Source: Cryoendolithus antarcticus (Eukaryota > Ascomycota > Dothideomycetes > Cladosporiales > Cladosporiaceae). From it: a stretch of 64,000 bases of DNA. Both the position numbers and the translations under genes were made by a program. The notes below the pieces were generated by a model. The model saw only the letters and a list, made by a program, of their open reading frames with translations, made no database searches and was not told where the DNA came from. The stretch lies in the NCBI GenBank assembly GCA_002077065.1, contig NAJO01000027.1, positions 620,001 through 684,000 of the forward strand. The letters are read 5' to 3'. Positions 22,125-32,191 of the stretch are shown here, one piece after another (the first letter of the stretch is position 1; the number at the start of each line of letters is the position of its first letter).

Positions 22125-22610
22125 TCAGAGCTTTCCGTCGTTCTCAGCAGCTTTTTTTGCCTTCTCCCCATCGACGAGGATACACCACCCCTCGCCTCCC
22201 CGTGTACCCTTGTCAAATCCACCTACGAGTGCACCCGGCCATGCTTCCCTCGCCCAAGCCAGGATACTGTCGTCGAATGTTCCAGGTTGCAACCACACAC
22301 TTCTGATGCCTACATCCTTAGCCTCCTTCAACAGTTCCTTGGTCACAGCTGGGGGCGTGATGACGCTCAGAGACGTGCTCTTGGGATCGGAGAGCTTGGC
22401 AGGAGAAGAGACTGTTGCAAAATTTTGACCGCTGATGTTGACTGAAGGAGACGAAGGGTTGATCGGAGTTGGCACCAGCTTGTGAGCGAGGTACCAGGCG
22501 AATATGCGATAGCCGAACTTCGAGGAATTCGAAGATGCACCTGCTACCGCTATGTTTGTGGACGTGAAGAAGAGGCGAGCTGCGGACTGCATGTCTGATG
22601 TTGAGGTCAT
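22125..22610 (-). CDS. CoA-binding domain protein (YccU/CoA_binding_2 type)
   Basis: Single exon, 161 aa. Rossmann-like CoA-binding fold: strand and glycine-rich turn NIAVAGASSNSSKFGYRIF, then LVPTPINPSSPSVNISGQNF where bacterial YccU has VIPVNP, then SLSVITPPAVTKELLKEAKD, and the closing RSVWLQPGTFDD. The size equals that of bacterial and yeast stand-alone members. The family resembles the CoA-binding part of succinyl-CoA synthetase but lacks its catalytic domain, and no activity is established. The start at 22610 has a good context. Confidence 0.88.
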   Translation of the reverse strand: MTSTSDMQSAARLFFTSTNIAVAGASSNSSKFGYRIFAWYLAHKLVPTPINPSSPSVNISGQNFATVSSPAKLSDPKSTSLSVITPPAVTKELLKEAKDVGIRSVWLQPGTFDDSILAWAREAWPGALVGGFDKGTRGGEGWCILVDGEKAKKAAENDGKL

Positions 22611-23160
22611 GATATCAACAGAGAGGTGGGCAGGCTGGAGAGAGGAGTAGAAGGTAATACCGGTTCAGAGTGCGCAAAGTGACAAGAAACGTGTATTTCA
22701 GCGACACATGGCTATGCTGCTATCAGTCAACTCGATGCGGTCTACACATTGAATCTGTTTCCACGGAGAGATAACTGTCGCAGCACGTGTAAGCAGAGCA
22801 GTATGGCGTCAACTGGTTCTGGTTACATCGACGCGCAGTCCGTCCTCGGCCAGGCTTTGCCCGAGGTCGGTCCAGCCGCTTTCGCGACGCCAATTATTGA
22901 CGGCAAGGTCGACTACATACAGCACCGATGAACATATTCAGGCATGCAAATAGCAAGAGGCCTCGTACACGGTGAACCTCCTGTGCGAATGCGTCGCCCG
23001 TTGTCGGGGACCCTGCCGTCCCTCAAGTGATTATAATGATTGCATATAAGCGTTTTTGATCTCAACAGCCGCCACCACTGCACAGGTCAATCTCAGAATA
23101 TAGTACAGTGTTCCTATCATCTTAGTAGAGTGATCGAACCCAAGCGTAGTATCCGCAGTC
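22611..23160. other. intergenic with a doubtful 42-codon ORF
   Basis: About 550 bp between divergent genes. A plus-strand ORF at 22803-22931 (MASTGSGYIDAQSVLGQALP and on) has coding-like third positions but no known match or intron. It may be a small gene, a relic or chance. Confidence 0.35.
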
Positions 23161-24117
23161 ATGGCGACATTCGCGTAAGTATCAGCTTCTCTCAACCAAG
23201 TCCAGGCACCTGACCTTTCCTCTAGCAAGTCAGCCTTCAACACTGCTTCCTACGCTGCCTTCCGCCCTGTCTACCCGGAGTTACTCTACAAGTTCGTGCT
23301 TCAATATCACCGCGGACCCAAAAGGCTCTGCGTCGATCTCGGCTGCGGTCCTGGTATCGTCACTCGTAAGCTGAGCAAGCAGTTCGACAAGACCATCGGC
23401 ATTGACCCCAGCGGTGGCATGATTCGCCAGGCTCGCGAAGGCGCACAGCAGGATTCATTCCGCGACATTGAGTTCTGGGAAGGCTCTGCCGAGACTGGGA
23501 CGGTAGCGATCGACGCGGGGAGTGTCGACCTGGTCGTTGCTGCTCAGGCGGCGCACTGGTTTGACCAGGCAAAGTTATGGCCTGAGATGCAGCGAATTGT
23601 GCGACCGGGCGGCACGCTGGCGTTCTGGGGCTACAAGGATCATGTCTTTGTCGACTACCCACACGCGACCGAGGTCATGCAGCGCTACGCTTACGATCTG
23701 CACCCGGACAAGCTGGGATCATACTGGCCGCAACCTGGACGCTCCATCCTACAAGACCAACTGCGGGCGATCAAGGCGCCAGAGGAGGATTGGGAGCACA
23801 TTGATAGAGAGCTGTATGAACCTGACACGAAGGGGCCGTATTCTGGTGAGGGTAAGAACCTCATGGCGTACGAGTTGACCGTGGGGTCATGCAAGAGCTA
23901 CGTACGCACTTGGAGTAGCTATCACGGCTGGGCCGAGGCGCATCCAGATGCTGTGGCGAGAGATAAGGGCGGTAAGGGCGACATCATGGACGAGATGTTC
24001 GATGAAATTGCAAAGAAGGACAAGATCTTCCGCGATGATTCATTTCCGGTGAATGTGGAGTGGGGGAGTGCTGTGATTAGGGCGAGGAAGAGGGGTGGGC
24101 CACCACCAAGCGAGTGA
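23161..24117 (+). CDS. class I SAM-dependent methyltransferase (Tmt1-like)
   Basis: Exons 23161-23174 and 23226-24117, with a 51-nt intron (GTAAGT, CTGAC, CTAG) just after codon 4; 301 aa. Methyltransferase_11-type Rossmann fold: motif I CVDLGCGPGIVTRKL, an acidic residue at GIDPSGGMIRQA, DLVVAAQAAHWFD and RIVRPGGTLAFWGY. The layout resembles yeast trans-aconitate 3-methyltransferase and its many fungal paralogs, whose substrates are mostly unknown. The N-terminal AFNTASYAAFRPVYP is typical of the group. Substrate unassigned. Confidence 0.88.
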
Positions 24118-24476
24118 AGTGAGCGAAGTGATGACTTGGGGACGATGGACGTGAGCAGCGTGAAGGAGGATGCTGGAACTACTGTCTATCCGCCCCATGT
24201 CCTCAATGCGAGGGACTGAGACTGAGGGCGACACTTCCGATGCGGTGGTGTAAGATATATATACTCGTTGTTGTGCTCGGTTGTCATGCGGCAACCAATT
24301 TTTGCGTGAGATGAGTATGCATGAACGTGACTACACTCTCTCCGTGACACGACTCTCACATAACGCGCACCTGCAGCTACACGTACATTACCTGTGTCGT
24401 TTGAGTCAATCCATCGAGAGAGCGCAACTGCAACAAGTACTTTCATACCCATTTCCACCGACCAAGTCCATCAGCA
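24118..24476. other. intergenic, cdc4 promoter region
   Basis: About 360 bp between two plus-strand genes; no specific site recognised. Confidence 0.4.
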
Positions 24477-25181
24477 ATGGTACGTACCCCTCGAATCCTG
24501 CCCCACGAGCGCAAAAGCGCGTCAACCGCTACTCGCGCGAAGTCAAATCAACACTTTGTCAACAACCGCAGTCTTCTCCTGGGAACCACAGTCTCATAAT
24601 CGGCAATACTGACTATCATGGCGAATGCACAGGCGCAATCCACAAACTTCAAGGAGGCATTCTCACTCTTCGACAAACGTGGCACCGGTCGCGTCGCTCT
24701 ACAAGATCTCGGAGACCTCCTACGCGCATGTGGACAGAACCCTACACTAGCTGAGATCAAAGATCTTGAGTCCTCGGTTGGCGGAGACTGTGCGCTTAAA
24801 CCCCTCCCTGCTCCCACACAGCCGCGAAACTGACGCATCGCAATAACAGTCGACTTCGACGCCTTCTCCCGCGTCCTCAACCGCCCGGGCGGCTTTCGCG
24901 ACCCCGGCGAACCAGAAGAATACTGCCGCGGCTTCCAAGTCTTCGACAAAGACCTCACGGGTTTCATTGGCGTGGGGCAGTTCAGATATATTCTGACGAA
25001 TTTGGGGGAGAAAATGAGCGATGAGGAGGTGGATGAGCTGTTGAAGGCGGTGGATACTAGTTCGGGGGAGTTGAATTATATGGGTGAGTCTGCCTGACAT
25101 ACTCGGGCGGGGAGGAGGTGGGTTTGAGAAGATGGGCTAACGCGAGGCACAGATATGGTGAAGACGATACTGGCGAACTAG
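24477..25181 (+). CDS. cdc4: Cdc4/Mlc1-type myosin essential light chain (EF-hand)
   Basis: Contractile-ring light chain that binds IQ motifs of type II and V myosins. Exons: 24477-24479 (ATG only), 24633-24789, 24850-25083, 25153-25181; introns 153, 60 and 69 nt. The first intron has GTACGT, TACTGAC and GCACAG. The 140-aa product starts MAQSTNFKEAFSLFDKRGTG; S. pombe Cdc4 has 141 aa. Shared landmarks are DLLRACGQNPTLAEI, RVLNRPGGF, GFQVFDKDLTGFIGVGQFRY and the C-terminal ILAN. EF-hand loops lack several Ca ligands, as is normal for essential light chains. A later ATG at 24618 would give an unspliced start (MANAQAQSTNF). I prefer the ATG-only exon because its intron has a near-perfect branch site and fungal calmodulin genes also have a very early first intron. 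Confidence 0.92.
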
Positions 25182-25602
25182 AAGTAGCGCGTGTCATGAG
25201 GGGACGGCGGGAAGGTCTATATCAGGGATGAAAGGTGCTGGGCTGCACATACGGCGTTCTGGGTTACTGGGGATAAGACATGTCAATGGCTGTCTCGCGG
25301 CAGAGGTCACGTGCAGCAGGGCAATCTCGTTAAGGAAGTGATGAAGCCACTCCACGTCTTGTAGTCCAGCTTCGAAACTCTGCACCACTTCGATTTGCAG
25401 AGGACCAATCGTGTCCAGAAGAGTGCTTGATGGCGATCTGGCTAGGGCGGCAGGATTTCGCTCTATTGAATACTGATCTACTTGCTACACTGTTTAGGAG
25501 GCTCTGAGCTATTGTAAACGACCTACATGCGGAGCATGTCGAGAGACCACGGCTAGGGACACTGACGACAACCTCCCAGCCACTGGCGCTCGCGACATCA
25601 AC
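25182..25602. other. intergenic, convergent 3' ends
   Basis: About 420 bp between the 3' ends of cdc4 and the RTA1-like gene. Terminators and UTRs expected; no distinct feature seen. Confidence 0.4.
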
Positions 25603-26620
25603 TCACACCTGCGACACCTCCTCAACACTACTCTCACCACTACCGCCCTTCTCCGGCCCACTCCTTGGTGACACCGTAGTATCTTGCCCGATCGCCTGCT
25701 TCGGGAAGCACCACCCCGGATGCCAGATGTTCAGAACAATGCTCGCGATTGCAACCGGAACGCTATCAAGTCCGATGAACAACGCCTGATTGCGCATGAT
25801 GTAGTTCTGTCCGCCCCTGCAAGTCAACGTCAGCGGAAGTCGGCTTTGTCTTGCGTCGTTGATAGGACCCTCACCATCCCCGACACAGCTCAGCAACCCT
25901 ATAGCAGCACCGGATCAAGATTCCGAAGTACGCTACCCAAAGCGCCATGAGGAATAACTTGAACATCTTCGACCGCCTGAGTTCGGCCGTTGCCTGGTTG
26001 AGCTGATGCTGATTCTTATAGACCTTCCCTCCGTACTCCGCTGCCAGCGCTCCAAAGATGACAAGCGTGACAACCTGTGTCGCCAGCCCCGTGATCATGA
26101 TATCGTCCCCGATATCGAGAATGAACTTGTTCCAGCTGATACTCGCCACGACGCCACCGGAAGCCTGCAGCAGAATACTGATCACGTCGCATGTGATGAA
26201 CACCCTCGTGTACCATATCGGCCTCACGCGCGACAGCTCAACGGAGAACGTAAGGCAGATATGCTTCAGCGTATAATAAATCCCCGCTGCATAGAACGCC
26301 GGCGCGAAAGTCAACAGCGTAACGCTCATCTTGAATCCTGCATCCGAAAAGGGGTCCTGCCACAGCAGCATTTTGGCGACGTAGCCGAGGACTTCGGAGA
26401 AGCAGCCTAGCGTCATGGCGATGGTGAAGAACCATGTTTTGGTTTTGTAGCCTTGGTAGATGTAGGTGAGGCCTGAGAAGAAGAAGAGGAGGAGGAAGAG
26501 GATGGTGGCCGCCAAGGAGGGTTGATAGCCGTAGACGGACCAGATGTAGGTGCAGGTTGCCTTGGTGCAGGTGCCGTTTGCGTTGCCGCGGCGGAGAAGG
26601 GGGTTGAAGATGTCGAGCAT
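25603..26620 (-). CDS. RTA1-like seven-helix membrane protein
   Basis: Exons 25875-26620 and 25603-25816, with a 58-nt intron (GTGAGG...TTGCAG); 319 aa. RTA1/RSB1 family of fungal seven-transmembrane proteins linked to lipid translocation and resistance to lipid-like drugs. Hydrophobic helices include ATILFLLLFFFSGLTYIYQG, an internal TIAMTLGCFSEVLGYVAKML and MSVTLLTFAPAFYAAGIYYT. The conserved end of the core reads IRCCYRVAELCRGW, then across the splice GGQNYIMRNQALF. The tail is short and charged (PEKGGSGESSVEE). Full length with all expected helices; the transported or sensed molecule is unknown. Confidence 0.9.
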
Positions 26621-27866
26621 CTTGACGGGGTGGGACGGTTCCGGGGAGAGGGAGGGAGCGCGCTGGGCAGGAGCAGATGCGAATGCGAGCGCAACGGAGC
26701 AAAGTCACTGCGCAACGAGTTGGAGATGTGCTTACCTGCTATATAGACATGAATGGCAGAGAGTCCATTCATCGAAAGGCACGATTGAGCCGCGCCTACA
26801 TCAGGAAATCATTGCGCAGCATGGACGAGTAGATAAATTGCGCCAAGTCTCGACAGGATCCTATACAGCAACCACTTCGTTCGCTTGAGTGTCCGCGTCG
26901 CCGAATGGGAGTACATCTGTCCAGCTACAGTGCAGTGAGGCCTATCGCGGATAAATTGGGCAGAGGATCACGGCACGAGTACGACACACGCGGCGCACGC
27001 AATCGCTGGGTAATCTCTGCGATGGCCTAGAATCCCTCTGAAGTGTTGTGAATTGCGTCAACTCATATCGAGCCACCGTAGGGCTGAGCGCGATGCATGC
27101 CGGATGCGGGATCCATCGCGCTCGCGGACTGCTGACGGAACAGCGGTACCAAAAGCCGGTCGATTGGGAGGAAATCGTCGTGGTGCTCTGGCACTGCTGA
27201 CTATTTGACGGGCTCCGATCGAAAGGCACGGGCGGCATGGTCGGCAAGGTTGAACGATGGACGGGCTGGAATTGCATATTCTTACTCGCGAAGTATGAGG
27301 TCCGGGAGACATATCTGTACCTTAATTATTCATCCATGACTCCGTGATGTCAAGCATCATGACTGTACAGCAGCAGCAAGTAGACAGGCGAGCGATTCCT
27401 GTCATCGTAGAGGCTTTCAGACTTGGCGAGTACAGAGGATCAGCCCTTTCGGCCTGCGAGTGAAGACTGGCGAAGTTGCGTCTGAGGGCGATGCGTCAGT
27501 GAGAGCCGGCACTGCGCTTGACTCACGCACGTTGGAGAGATCGAGCTCTCCGTACATGCAGTGCAGTGGTTCCGCAAGTGCAGTCCGAGTCGTGAAATAC
27601 TCGCAAGCACGAGTGTTTGGAGGAGATGGAGGTTTGCGTACTGTGTTGTCGCCTCAAGCGAGACAACTCTCAAGGTTTAGCGCTAATGCAGGTACAACCT
27701 TATTTCTCCAGCTTCGACTCTAGCCTCTCGAGCTCACATTATTCCAGCCTTGTTGCGACAACTCATTTCGCGATTGAATGCAGCTGTCTCTCCAGAAACG
27801 TAATCGCCCCAACGCTCGTTTATTCTGCACCTGTGATCCCTCTTACTACACACATGATCAAGGAGC
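26621..27866. other. intergenic, divergent promoters
   Basis: About 1.25 kb between the RTA1-like gene (-) and the BTB gene (+). Several short frames on both strands look like shadows. The last part before 27867 is pyrimidine-rich. No repeat or RNA gene seen. Confidence 0.45.
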
Positions 27867-28736
27867 ATGGCCGACCCAGAAGTTATCGTCGATGTAGACG
27901 ACGCTGAAGAGACAATGCCAGATATCACAGCTGAGGAGGAGGCAGGTGATGAGGAACCCACAGCACTGGAAGGCATTGAACCAACGATCGCGGAGCGCAC
28001 AGGTTTCATCGAGTGAGCGCATCCATTGTAGCACGCGCATCGTCGATCAAGCTCATAGCGCAACAGCTACCTCAAGTCCCCCATAGTTGAGCTCTCAATC
28101 GGCTCAGGCGACGACCACGTAATCCTCTCTGCCCATCAAGGTCTCCTCGAAGTCTCCCCCTACCTCGCCGGTGAAATCGCCTCATTTCCCTCCAATGGAC
28201 CCCGCCGAATCGCAATGCTCGAAGACGACGTCAACGCCGCCGCCGCAGTACTAGAATTCATCTACAAAGGCGACTACTTCCCTACGCTCTCCAGCAGCGC
28301 CCTAGAATACGATCCTACAGTCCCTTCGCCAGACGACTCTGGCATAGCGCTACTCCGTCATGCACGTGTCTACACGCTCGCGCAGAAGTTCGGCCTCCCG
28401 CAGCTTTCAGCGCTGGCACATAAGAAAATCCACCTCACTGGCTCCACAGCCAAGGGCGAAATCGCATACGCGCGCTTCGTGTATAAGGAGACGGCTACCT
28501 CTGATGACCAGATCCGGAGGCCCGTGGCAGCGTTTTGGGCAACGCGGAGTCATGTGCTCAGGCATGAAGCGGAGCAGGAGTTCAAGAGGATGTGCTTGGA
28601 GTTCCCGCAGTTTGGATACGATGTGCTTAGTCTTTTGCTGGATGCGCAGGAGAAGCGGAGTCAGCGGCAGGAGAGGCAGGATTCTAGTCAGGTTGGAGGG
28701 ACGAGTGGGAGGAAGAGGCAGAGGACTGGGGCATGA
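27867..28736 (+). CDS. BTB/POZ domain protein
   Basis: Exons 27867-28012 and 28067-28736 with a 54-nt GTGAGC...ACAG intron; 271 aa. An acidic N-terminus (EETMPDITAEEEAGDEEPTA) precedes a fungal BTB domain at about 50-170: YLKSPIVELSIGSGDDHVIL, SAHQGLLEVSPYLAGEI and VLEFIYKGDYF. It continues into a helical BACK-like part (HARVYTLAQKFGLPQLSALA) and ends with a basic nuclear-type tail (GRKRQRTGA). Such proteins often recruit Cul3 ligase or act as nuclear scaffolds; partner unknown. Confidence 0.85.
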
Positions 28737-29093
28737 GCATAGGGACAGGCAAGATTGCGGAGGTGTACGAAGTATTGCTGGGTGTAAGAGGACATACTAT
28801 GAATACAGCGGAGTCCGGCTTCTCGATGGCTGGCTCTCCTTACTCACGGCCTTACTACGGAGGTCACATGTTAAGATCATATCGCTGCAGTGGCAGCGGG
28901 AGAGAAGTGCGAGTGAATCGTAGGTCTGCCCAGGTGACTTACAACAAGGGTCCAATCCAGAAAGGTCTCACGAGCGCGGTGTCTGTCCTTGGGGCATTCA
29001 CCTCACACTACAACGACGCAGTTCTGCAAGCAATATGTACTCTCGCTAAGCAGCTTGAGAGTCTAGATCTCATCCTTCTAGCGTTATTGCAAA
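28737..29093. other. intergenic
   Basis: About 360 bp between two plus-strand genes; a 125-codon open frame overlaps it but has no protein-like features. Confidence 0.4.
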
Positions 29094-29909
29094 ATGGTCC
29101 GACAGCCTAGGAAACCTCCTCCGGCGGTACTACCGCTCTTCTCCGACGACGAGAATGATGCTCGAGAAGATGACGGCGGGGATGCCTTCGTACCACCACG
29201 CCGAGAGCCGATCGTGCCAAATACAGTTGCCACCGCGACTGGACGCAAGACGAATAATTCGCTTGCCGCGCTCCTGGACAACGCGAAAGACAGTGTAGCT
29301 GTTTCCCTCGAAGCGGGTGCGCAGAGGGACAAACGTCGAACACTTGGAGCACAGCGACGGAGTTCGAAAGCAGATGGCCGCCACAGCAGCGGTACTCTAG
29401 ATAGCCAGGACCCTGACGCTCGCAGCGACGCAGACGCCAAGACCGAACGTCCTGACAAGGATGATAGCTTCGAGGATGGGAGTGTTTCGGCGAGTGAACT
29501 TGTTCGCGAGAGTGATAAGGTAGAGAGGGCGTTTCGTCGCGCATCCACGGGATCGCTGATCGTTGTGCGCCCTCGGCGCGCAGTATACTCACCTGAAGGA
29601 ACTGAGCACGGCGTAACTCAGACTGTGAAGCCACCGCACAAGGCGAGAAATCAGTCACGAGCTTCCAGTTCAGGTGCGGGTGAAGCTGCCGTCTCTGATG
29701 TCGAGGGAGACTCTGATGTGGAAGAAGAGATCCCGCACTCGCCACTGAGTCCGACGAGTGAAGATAACTGGCCAGACTACATGCAACGGCACGAGCTTCC
29801 ACTGCCACGGCGCCACAGCGGAAGCAGGCGATCGATCACTTCACCAATAGGATCAGCAGAGACAAGGGATCCAGAACCACACAGCTTCGCCGCAGCACTC
29901 GCATCATGA
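29094..29909 (+). CDS. hypothetical disordered protein, upstream ORF of an ATGA pair
   Basis: 271 aa from a clean ATG (MVRQPRKPPPAVLPLFSDDE). Entirely disordered: acidic/Ser patches alternate with basic ones (EDGSVSASELVRESDKVERA; SDVEGDSDVEEEIPHSPLSP). No domain. Its TGA stop overlaps the ATG of the next ORF by the shared ATGA at 29906-29909. Similar composition in both ORFs suggests they are two parts of one nuclear-type protein. No intron of the right phase was found that would join them. Confidence 0.6.
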   Translation: MVRQPRKPPPAVLPLFSDDENDAREDDGGDAFVPPRREPIVPNTVATATGRKTNNSLAALLDNAKDSVAVSLEAGAQRDKRRTLGAQRRSSKADGRHSSGTLDSQDPDARSDADAKTERPDKDDSFEDGSVSASELVRESDKVERAFRRASTGSLIVVRPRRAVYSPEGTEHGVTQTVKPPHKARNQSRASSSGAGEAAVSDVEGDSDVEEEIPHSPLSPTSEDNWPDYMQRHELPLPRRHSGSRRSITSPIGSAETRDPEPHSFAAALAS

Positions 29910-30793
29910 GCTCGCCAGAGGAGCTGACCACCACATACTTCCAAGCTTTGGCTCCACGGAACGCGAAGGTGAATGCTGTTGCGCAGATGAAGGCGCAGGC
30001 GCGGCAGGTCGTCCAAGTAGACGAGCACAGCGACTCAAACTCCGGCAACAGCGAGGACCATTCTCGTGTCGATAGTGAGGAAGAGACGATGAAGAAAACA
30101 CTGCCTCGGTCTGTCAGAGATCCGCGCAAGACCAAGAGCAGACGGCAGCGTGCGGAAGGTGATGTCGAAAGCCAGGATGAAGAAGATGACAGTCCAAGGA
30201 GCGCCAGAAACCAGATACCTTTGAGCGATGATGAGAATGAGCTCGACGCTGGTCGCCATCAACCAAAGCGCCAGGCGAAGCCAAACAAGAAGCCCAAAGT
30301 CCCACTCAAGACGTCCTGGGTCCGCGAATCCCTAAGCGCGAGTCCAAGCAGAGGCGAAGAGTCTCCTGGTACTGTACCGAGAGAGAACAGGCCGTCACTC
30401 TCAATCACTGCATCGCCCGAGCGGAATGGCGCGCTCCCTAAGGCCTCGCATCCCGACCCAGCAACGGTGCTCAGCGTCCTCAAGCGTCTACGAAACATTA
30501 CCGAGTATCTCGACCTGTGGACATACCGATGTGAGATCCTCGCAGACGAGGCGAGGTACCAGGGAGAACCACAAAAGGAGTCCGAAGCGGTGCATCGGCT
30601 GATGGAGCAGGCGAGGAGGAACTGGCAGGCGGTGTCGCATGATCGCATCGGAAGGCTCGAGATGATACGGCACCTGAGTCCGCAGGAGGTGATGCTGTGT
30701 AAGGATTGGAGGGAGTTGCTGGCGCCTGTGACGCTGTTTCAGGAGATCGACATCGATGCTCCGGAGCAGGAGGCTGAGGAGCTGGACGATTGA
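29906..30793 (+). CDS. hypothetical protein with helical C-terminal domain, downstream ORF of the pair
   Basis: 295 aa in the -1 frame relative to the upstream ORF, starting MSSPEELTTTYFQALAPRNA. The first 190 residues are disordered and charged, with nuclear signals (RKTKSRRQR; KRQAKPNKKPKVPLK). The last 100 are helical and look folded: LKRLRNITEYLDLWTYRCEI, then EAVHRLMEQARRNWQ and MLCKDWRELLAPVTLFQEID. I do not recognise the domain. Either it is expressed by reinitiation or -1 shift after the upstream ORF, it has its own transcript, or a base is wrong and one 560-aa protein is meant. Confidence 0.6.
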   Translation: MSSPEELTTTYFQALAPRNAKVNAVAQMKAQARQVVQVDEHSDSNSGNSEDHSRVDSEEETMKKTLPRSVRDPRKTKSRRQRAEGDVESQDEEDDSPRSARNQIPLSDDENELDAGRHQPKRQAKPNKKPKVPLKTSWVRESLSASPSRGEESPGTVPRENRPSLSITASPERNGALPKASHPDPATVLSVLKRLRNITEYLDLWTYRCEILADEARYQGEPQKESEAVHRLMEQARRNWQAVSHDRIGRLEMIRHLSPQEVMLCKDWRELLAPVTLFQEIDIDAPEQEAEELDD

Positions 30794-32191
30794 GAGCCAC
30801 CAAGCCATGGGTCTCCGAGTAGCGCGGTAGCAAAGCATTAGCCCCTCCCCTCCCCTCCCTCGACCCACCTCCCACGCCACGCCACCCGCCTCCCCCAACC
30901 CTTCAAAAACTCTTCCGCCCGTCAGCGGAAGAGAAACCACGCCATACGGCAGCCACCGGCGCGCCGGATCTGCCGCACCCCAGTTTTTTGTCCCGCGCCC
31001 TCCGCGCCCTCCCTCCTTCGCACCTTCCGTCTTTCTTGTCTTTTCTCCCCGCGCACTGCTAACGCACCTGGCACCTCCTGCGGCCGCGGGGTGATCAGCC
31101 CCGCGGTCGTCGCTGTGTTCGAACTCGCGCCGTCGCTGCAGAGTTACCCTTGCCTGCGGTGTTTGAGCGGCGGATGCCAACCACTTCGACAAGTGCACGA
31201 GGCCGCTCAGGGATGCGCTGCGATGTGTTGGTGCATTTATATATTGTGAGGATCATGAACTGGTGGAGACCTTTTTGATGCTACGTGTGCGCGATATTCC
31301 TATAATGCTCATGTCAATCTGGATGATATTGTCACTTGCGGTTGTTGTCGTCGACGCACTGTGTGCAAGATCATACTCGCTTGCCCTCGTCGTCGCTGCT
31401 CTTGCAGGACTGACCACCAAGCACTCAGCAAGCCCAGAGTGTGCTCCATTGATCGTGAACACTGCGCATCAGCGGCGCCCTAGTCGGGTCTACGTCGAAA
31501 CGGCCGATTGCTGGCCGCCGTGCGATTTGTATGAAGTCCAGCATATCCAAGCAGCGTCTATGCACGGTCAAACGGGCTTACCTCTGCTGAAGCGTCTCCT
31601 TTTGAACATCGACAAGCAGACCACCACGGTCATTGGGCCAGTATTCCACTGACACGGGCACAGACACGATATGGAGGAGCCGTGGCCACGTCGGCGAGTC
31701 TGCACGCGCGTGGGTCAATCGGCCAGGTTAGCCTTCGGATTCATCACGTCAAGGTGAGCAAATGCGATGACAGTGAGACACGGAAGTAAGTAAGGCATCA
31801 ATCGCTCTCGCAAAACAGTACGAAACAACGGAATCTGCGATCTCACTGGTGAATTCTTGGTGCTTCAGCTTCCGTTTTATCGGCCCCGTCGAAGACAACA
31901 TTTGGTGTGGCGTCTATGAGAACAGCAGCGGATCGTAAAAAGATGTCCACAAGGTCGGCACCTCTCACTGATGCAGCAGTGATCATTCCCGCTCTCGCAG
32001 TGCCAAGGACAGTAGCATGAGCATGTGATCGTAATTCACGTGAGAGAGAGAGAGAGGAAGTAAAGTCAACGGACACCAACCAGCCTAAAGCCGGTATGTC
32101 CGAGTGGAATTCTTAGTGGATGAAGCTATTGACTTCGATCATTTCTGTAGCTTGACTTGCGCCGCTTTTGTCCCTAGCACAAAGCGCTACG
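30794..32191. other. intergenic
   Basis: About 1.4 kb. C-rich on the plus strand near 30840-30910. A plus frame at 31263-31652 starts with a hydrophobic stretch but has an unnatural tail and no domain. Holds a short GA microsatellite and the rrp8 promoter. Confidence 0.45.
32042..32055. repeat. GA dinucleotide microsatellite
   Basis: About seven uninterrupted GA units in the intergenic region upstream of rrp8. It may vary between strains; no other significance seen. Confidence 0.7.

Noticed and set aside
30488..31198. 236-codon minus-strand ORF over the end of the 29906 gene
   Set aside because: Antisense shadow of the coding frame and C-rich spacer.
32092..32165. tRNA-Ser-like A box (GTCCGAGTGG) before rrp8
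   Set aside because: No matching T-arm, acceptor stem or terminator could be found.
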